Below are positions 5,105 through 7,136 of a stretch of 7,136 nucleotides of DNA, piece by piece. The position numbers were made by a program, and so were the translations under genes. Numbering within the stretch: the first letter of the stretch is position 1; each line of letters begins with the position of its first letter. Under the pieces are notes generated by a model. The model was not told where the DNA came from. It saw only the letters and a list, made by a program, of their open reading frames with translations, and did not search any database. The stretch lies in the NCBI GenBank assembly GCA_023135215.1, contig JAGLTP010000261.1, positions 1 to 7,136 on the forward strand, read 5' to 3'. Source of the stretch: Candidatus Heimdallarchaeota archaeon (GTDB lineage: Archaea; Asgardarchaeota; Heimdallarchaeia; Heimdallarchaeales; Heimdallarchaeaceae).

Positions 5105-6193
5105 ATGAGTAAACTTAGTTATAACAAAATATACTTTGTTTTATTTTTGATTTTAATTCTATTCCTAAATCTAGAACTTATTTCATCAGATGCTCAAACT
5201 GAGATGTTTATCAACAAAATCAGTACTGTTGGTGGAATGGGCTATGATATTGAAATATATGATAACTATGCTTATATTACTTCAAATGGTGGGGTTGAAA
5301 TAATTAATATTCAAGACCCATACAATCCCGAAAAGATAACTACATTGGAACTATCTAATGGAGCATTTGGAGTATTCATAAAAGATGATTTAGCATTCAT
5401 TGCTGCGGGTAGTAGTGGTTTAGTGATTGCTGACATTAGTGATCCGACAGATCCAACTATTCTTGGACAAAGTTCTGGTCATGGCATCTCTAGACGTGTA
5501 TATGCTACTGATGATTATGCATTTATAGCATGTTGTGAAGATGGTTTGAAAATATTTAACATAAGTAATCTTGCAAATCCAATAGAGGTTGGGGAGTATT
5601 TACATACTGGAAGGATAGATGATGTCATTTTGATTGATAACATAGCTATACTAGCAAATCCTTTTTTGGGCTTGGAGGTTGTAAATGTCACACTCACTTC
5701 ATCACCTCAAAGAATTAGAACCTTCACTAGTGCTTCAGGAGCTACAGGATTATCAACAAGCGATAACTTGCTTTTTGTGGGATGTTATTCGAGTAATGTA
5801 TGGGTATTGAATATCACAATTCCTGACAATCCTAATATGTTAGGGGTTCACACTGATACAGATGAAGGAGAAGCTCAAGGTGTTGTAGGAAATAGTACAC
5901 ATGTTTATGTAGCAGATAATTTTGGTGTAGAATTCCTAGATATCAGCAATTTACCTCAGATTACTGAAGTAGCAGAATATAGACAAGGTATTGGTGCAGC
6001 ACACGATGTTGATTTTAAAGACAATTTTGTTTTAATTGCGGGGGGTTCATCTACGACATGTTTGCAGATTTTTGAAATCGCAACAGAACAAAAATCTAGA
6101 GCTCTTGGGATTTATGTAGGACTTCCTATTGCTATTGTTGTAGCTTCAGTCTCAAGTTGGATAATTTTTAGATCAAAAAGGAAGAAAGCTTAA
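5105..6193 (+). CDS. LVIVD-repeat surface beta-propeller protein, copy 3, 362 aa
   Basis: This is the most diverged of the three paralogs. The signal peptide (1-31, core YFVLFLILILFLNLELI) ends in AQT rather than AQA. Seven repeats run from about 46 to 325; a membrane helix spans about 333-355 and the tail is RSKRKKA. Shared landmarks are kept: NVT at 194-196, FVGCYSS (224-230), GEAQGVVGNSTH (255-266) and AAHDVDF (298-304). It has extra cysteines (143-144 as ACCED, and 319) and extra sequons (N152, N236). Copy 3 lacks some residues present in copies 1 and 2 before the first blade. A TTG at 5072 opens a longer frame but lies before the predicted transcript start, so ATG 5105 is preferred. The 3' end is a near-perfect copy of that of copy 2. 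The stop codon interleaves with that of the convergent GTPase gene. Function as a surface binding protein is inferred from architecture only. Confidence 0.86.
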   Translation: MSKLSYNKIYFVLFLILILFLNLELISSDAQTEMFINKISTVGGMGYDIEIYDNYAYITSNGGVEIINIQDPYNPEKITTLELSNGAFGVFIKDDLAFIAAGSSGLVIADISDPTDPTILGQSSGHGISRRVYATDDYAFIACCEDGLKIFNISNLANPIEVGEYLHTGRIDDVILIDNIAILANPFLGLEVVNVTLTSSPQRIRTFTSASGATGLSTSDNLLFVGCYSSNVWVLNITIPDNPNMLGVHTDTDEGEAQGVVGNSTHVYVADNFGVEFLDISNLPQITEVAEYRQGIGAAHDVDFKDNFVLIAGGSSTTCLQIFEIATEQKSRALGIYVGLPIAIVVASVSSWIIFRSKRKKA

Positions 6194-6208
6194 TTCTTTT
6201 TCTCTTTT
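6088..6208. repeat. Near-identical tract shared with 4875-4995 (copy 3 end plus GTPase 3' end)
   Basis: This is the partner of the tract at the end of copy 2 (119 of 121 bases). Here the last bases are coding on both strands: they hold the end of propeller copy 3 and, on the minus strand, the stop and final lysine-rich codons of the GTPase. The identity ends at 6208/4995, where the next base differs. Confidence 0.9.
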
Positions 6209-6214
6209 TCTTTA
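6175..6214. terminator. Bidirectional T-rich termination zone between convergent genes
   Basis: On the plus strand, T runs broken by single C bases start right after the stop of propeller copy 3 (6194-6214). On the minus strand, CTTTCTTCCTTTTT (6188-6175) lies right after the GTPase stop. Each terminator lies within the coding end of the opposite gene, as expected when there is no spacer. Confidence 0.45.
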
Positions 6215-7014
6215 TTAAGCAGATAGTCTTCTGGATCTTCCCAAACTGGGATTCTTGCTTTGTTTATATGTTCGCTCATGAATATTACCGCAGCAGTATC
6301 CAAATCTAATCCTCCACCCTTCTTTCTCTTATGCCTTTTTTCTGCAAATCTTTCGAGAAATTCTGGAGGTGAATCATATTCTATTTCATATGTTTCAGAG
6401 AGTATGCCTGGATTAAGTTGATCTATTTTGTGGACTAATGCCCAAGCAGCTTTCATGTAATCTGGTAGTTTCTCTGGTCGTATAACTCCAAGTAGAACCT
6501 GATTTGCTAAGGAAAGTTTCATAGGGATCACACCAGGAGTATCAAAAATCCTTAACCTTGTTGTAATCCTTAGGACTTGTAAAGCTCTTGTAAATCCGGG
6601 GATTGGGGCTACGGGGGCACTAGATCTTCCTTTTAGGATGTTGATTAGAGAACTCTTACCTGTATTCGGAAGACCAATGAAACAAGCTGTAATATAAAAG
6701 AAATCCTTTCCTACTGCTTGAATTATTGCATTTCTTAAAATTGAGGTACTCAGCCTTTCCCTTGCTGAAGTAGGTATAACATATATCCCCTCCTTATTTA
6801 GTATTGATTTCCATTTCTGAACTACTTTTTTTGGAACAAGATCAACCTTATTCATTGCAACAAAAAGTTTCTTCGATCTATTTTTCAAAACCCTATTTTC
6901 ATATCTTTTTGCTCTTGAAAGACTTGGAAAACGTGCATCAATAACTTCGACAACAACATCACTGCCGTTTATCATCCTCCTTACCATCATATCGAAGTCT
7001 TCTTTCTTTCTCAT
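6190..7014 (-). CDS. Circularly permuted GTPase of the YlqF/RbgA-Lsg1 family, 274 aa
   Basis: A predicted ribosome-assembly GTPase. The G motifs occur in the permuted order G4-G5-G1-G2-G3 that defines this family: NKVD (55-58), TSA (82-84), the P loop GLPNTGKSS (114-122), a switch-I threonine in PGFTR (142) and DTPG (158-161). The family DARxP element is present at 26-30. Bacterial RbgA and eukaryotic Lsg1, Nog2 and Nug1 act late in large-subunit assembly; archaeal members are thought to do the same. Residues 225-235 are basic (EKRHKRKKGGG) and could contact rRNA. The end is lysine-rich (KEKEKKN). The ATG at 7014 follows GGGTGA at 7025-7020 with 5 bases between; an in-frame GTG at 7023 lies inside that ribosome-binding site and is rejected. 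The gene follows the proline-rich gene by 32 bases, probably in one transcript, and its stop TTA overlaps the TAA of propeller copy 3. Confidence 0.93.
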   Translation of the reverse strand: MRKKEDFDMMVRRMINGSDVVVEVIDARFPSLSRAKRYENRVLKNRSKKLFVAMNKVDLVPKKVVQKWKSILNKEGIYVIPTSARERLSTSILRNAIIQAVGKDFFYITACFIGLPNTGKSSLINILKGRSSAPVAPIPGFTRALQVLRITTRLRIFDTPGVIPMKLSLANQVLLGVIRPEKLPDYMKAAWALVHKIDQLNPGILSETYEIEYDSPPEFLERFAEKRHKRKKGGGLDLDTAAVIFMSEHINKARIPVWEDPEDYLLNKEKEKKN

Positions 7015-7019
7015 CTTGT

Positions 7020-7025
7020 TCACCC
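7020..7025 (-). promoter_or_regulatory. Shine-Dalgarno GGGTGA that fixes the GTPase start
   Basis: GGGTGA on the minus strand ends 5 bases before ATG 7014 and matches the complement of the 16S rRNA 3' end. The alternative GTG start at 7023 lies within this motif and would leave no binding site in front of it. Confidence 0.7.
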
Positions 7026-7046
7026 ATAATGCAAAATTTCAGATTA

Positions 7047-7136
7047 TTAATATTCCTTAGGTGGACTTACATCAGGATGACCAGGCTCGAAAGGTTTTTT
7101 GGAAGGTTTTGTTGGGTCAGGATGAATTGGGGGAGG
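7047..7136 (-). CDS. C-terminal end of an unidentified proline-rich protein, 5' end outside window
   Basis: Reading the minus strand from the right edge gives 29 residues and a TAA stop. The sequence is rich in proline and lysine, with a loose internal repeat: IHPDPTKPSKKPFEPG followed by HPDVSPP. Such a tail looks disordered. A second minus-strand frame is also open for most of this short stretch (to a TAA around 7067), so the assignment rests on composition and on the stop lying 32 bases before the GTPase start with a ribosome-binding site between, as expected of an operon. I do not recognise the protein and cannot say what the missing N-terminal part does. Confidence 0.55.
   Translation of the reverse strand, partial: PPPIHPDPTKPSKKPFEPGHPDVSPPKEY

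Noticed and set aside
5515..5697. Minus-strand open frame inside propeller copy 3
   Set aside because: It is antisense to a clear gene with no supporting signals.
2659..6193. CRISPR-like or phage-derived repeat array
   Set aside because: The periodicity is that of whole genes (about 1.2 kb) and of protein blades (about 35-45 residues); there are no short identical direct repeats with unique spacers, and no integrase, transposase or terminal inverted repeats.
7067..7136. Alternative minus-strand frame at the right edge reading into a TAA near 7067
   Set aside because: It is open for only about 22 codons and has no spacing logic relative to the GTPase. The proline-rich frame ending at 7047 fits an operon better, though the sequence is too short for certainty.

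Overview
The window reads as ordinary low-GC archaeal chromosome. Evidence for an archaeon: TATA-box promoters of the TTTATAAG/TTTATAAA type about 25 bases before predicted transcript starts, two genes that look leaderless, Shine-Dalgarno motifs of the GGTGA(T) type, oligo-T stretches at gene ends, and a circularly permuted YlqF/Lsg1-type GTPase. An Asgard-type archaeon would fit the AT-rich genome and the surface beta-propeller proteins, but this is a guess from style and no marker gene here settles it.

Layout: (1) 1-591 (+), the C-terminal half of glycine cleavage T protein, running in from the left edge. (2) 629-1408 (-), a winged-helix regulator convergent with gcvT. (3) 1409-1566, a divergent regulatory region with two identical 13-bp palindromes spaced exactly 40 bp apart. 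(4) 1567-2598 (+), a two-domain GNAT acetyltransferase whose second domain looks degenerate. (5) 2659-6193 (+), a tandem array of three paralogous LVIVD-repeat proteins: signal peptide, predicted seven-bladed propeller, one C-terminal membrane helix, short basic tail. Each has its own conserved promoter, and the repeat unit is 1212-1213 bp. (6) 6190-7014 (-), the permuted GTPase, converging on the third propeller gene with interleaved stop codons. (7) 7047-7136 (-), the proline-rich C-terminal end of another gene, probably co-transcribed with the GTPase.

The most informative part is the propeller array, which preserves its own history. The spacer before copy 2 carries an in-frame fossil of the last ten codons of the GNAT gene that precedes copy 1, so the duplicated unit began inside that neighbour. 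The 3' ends of copies 2 and 3 share a 121-bp tract with only two mismatches that runs past the stop codon into what is, for copy 3, the coding end of the convergent GTPase gene. Copy 2 is therefore a mosaic: its promoter and signal peptide resemble copy 1 and its membrane anchor resembles copy 3, which suggests tandem duplication followed by gene conversion.

Several gene starts were moved inward from the longest open frame because the longer versions begin inside a promoter, operator or ribosome-binding site. I see no tRNA, rRNA, CRISPR array, insertion sequence or defence system. The locus is best described as an expanding family of cell-surface propeller proteins beside a probably autoregulated regulator/acetyltransferase pair.
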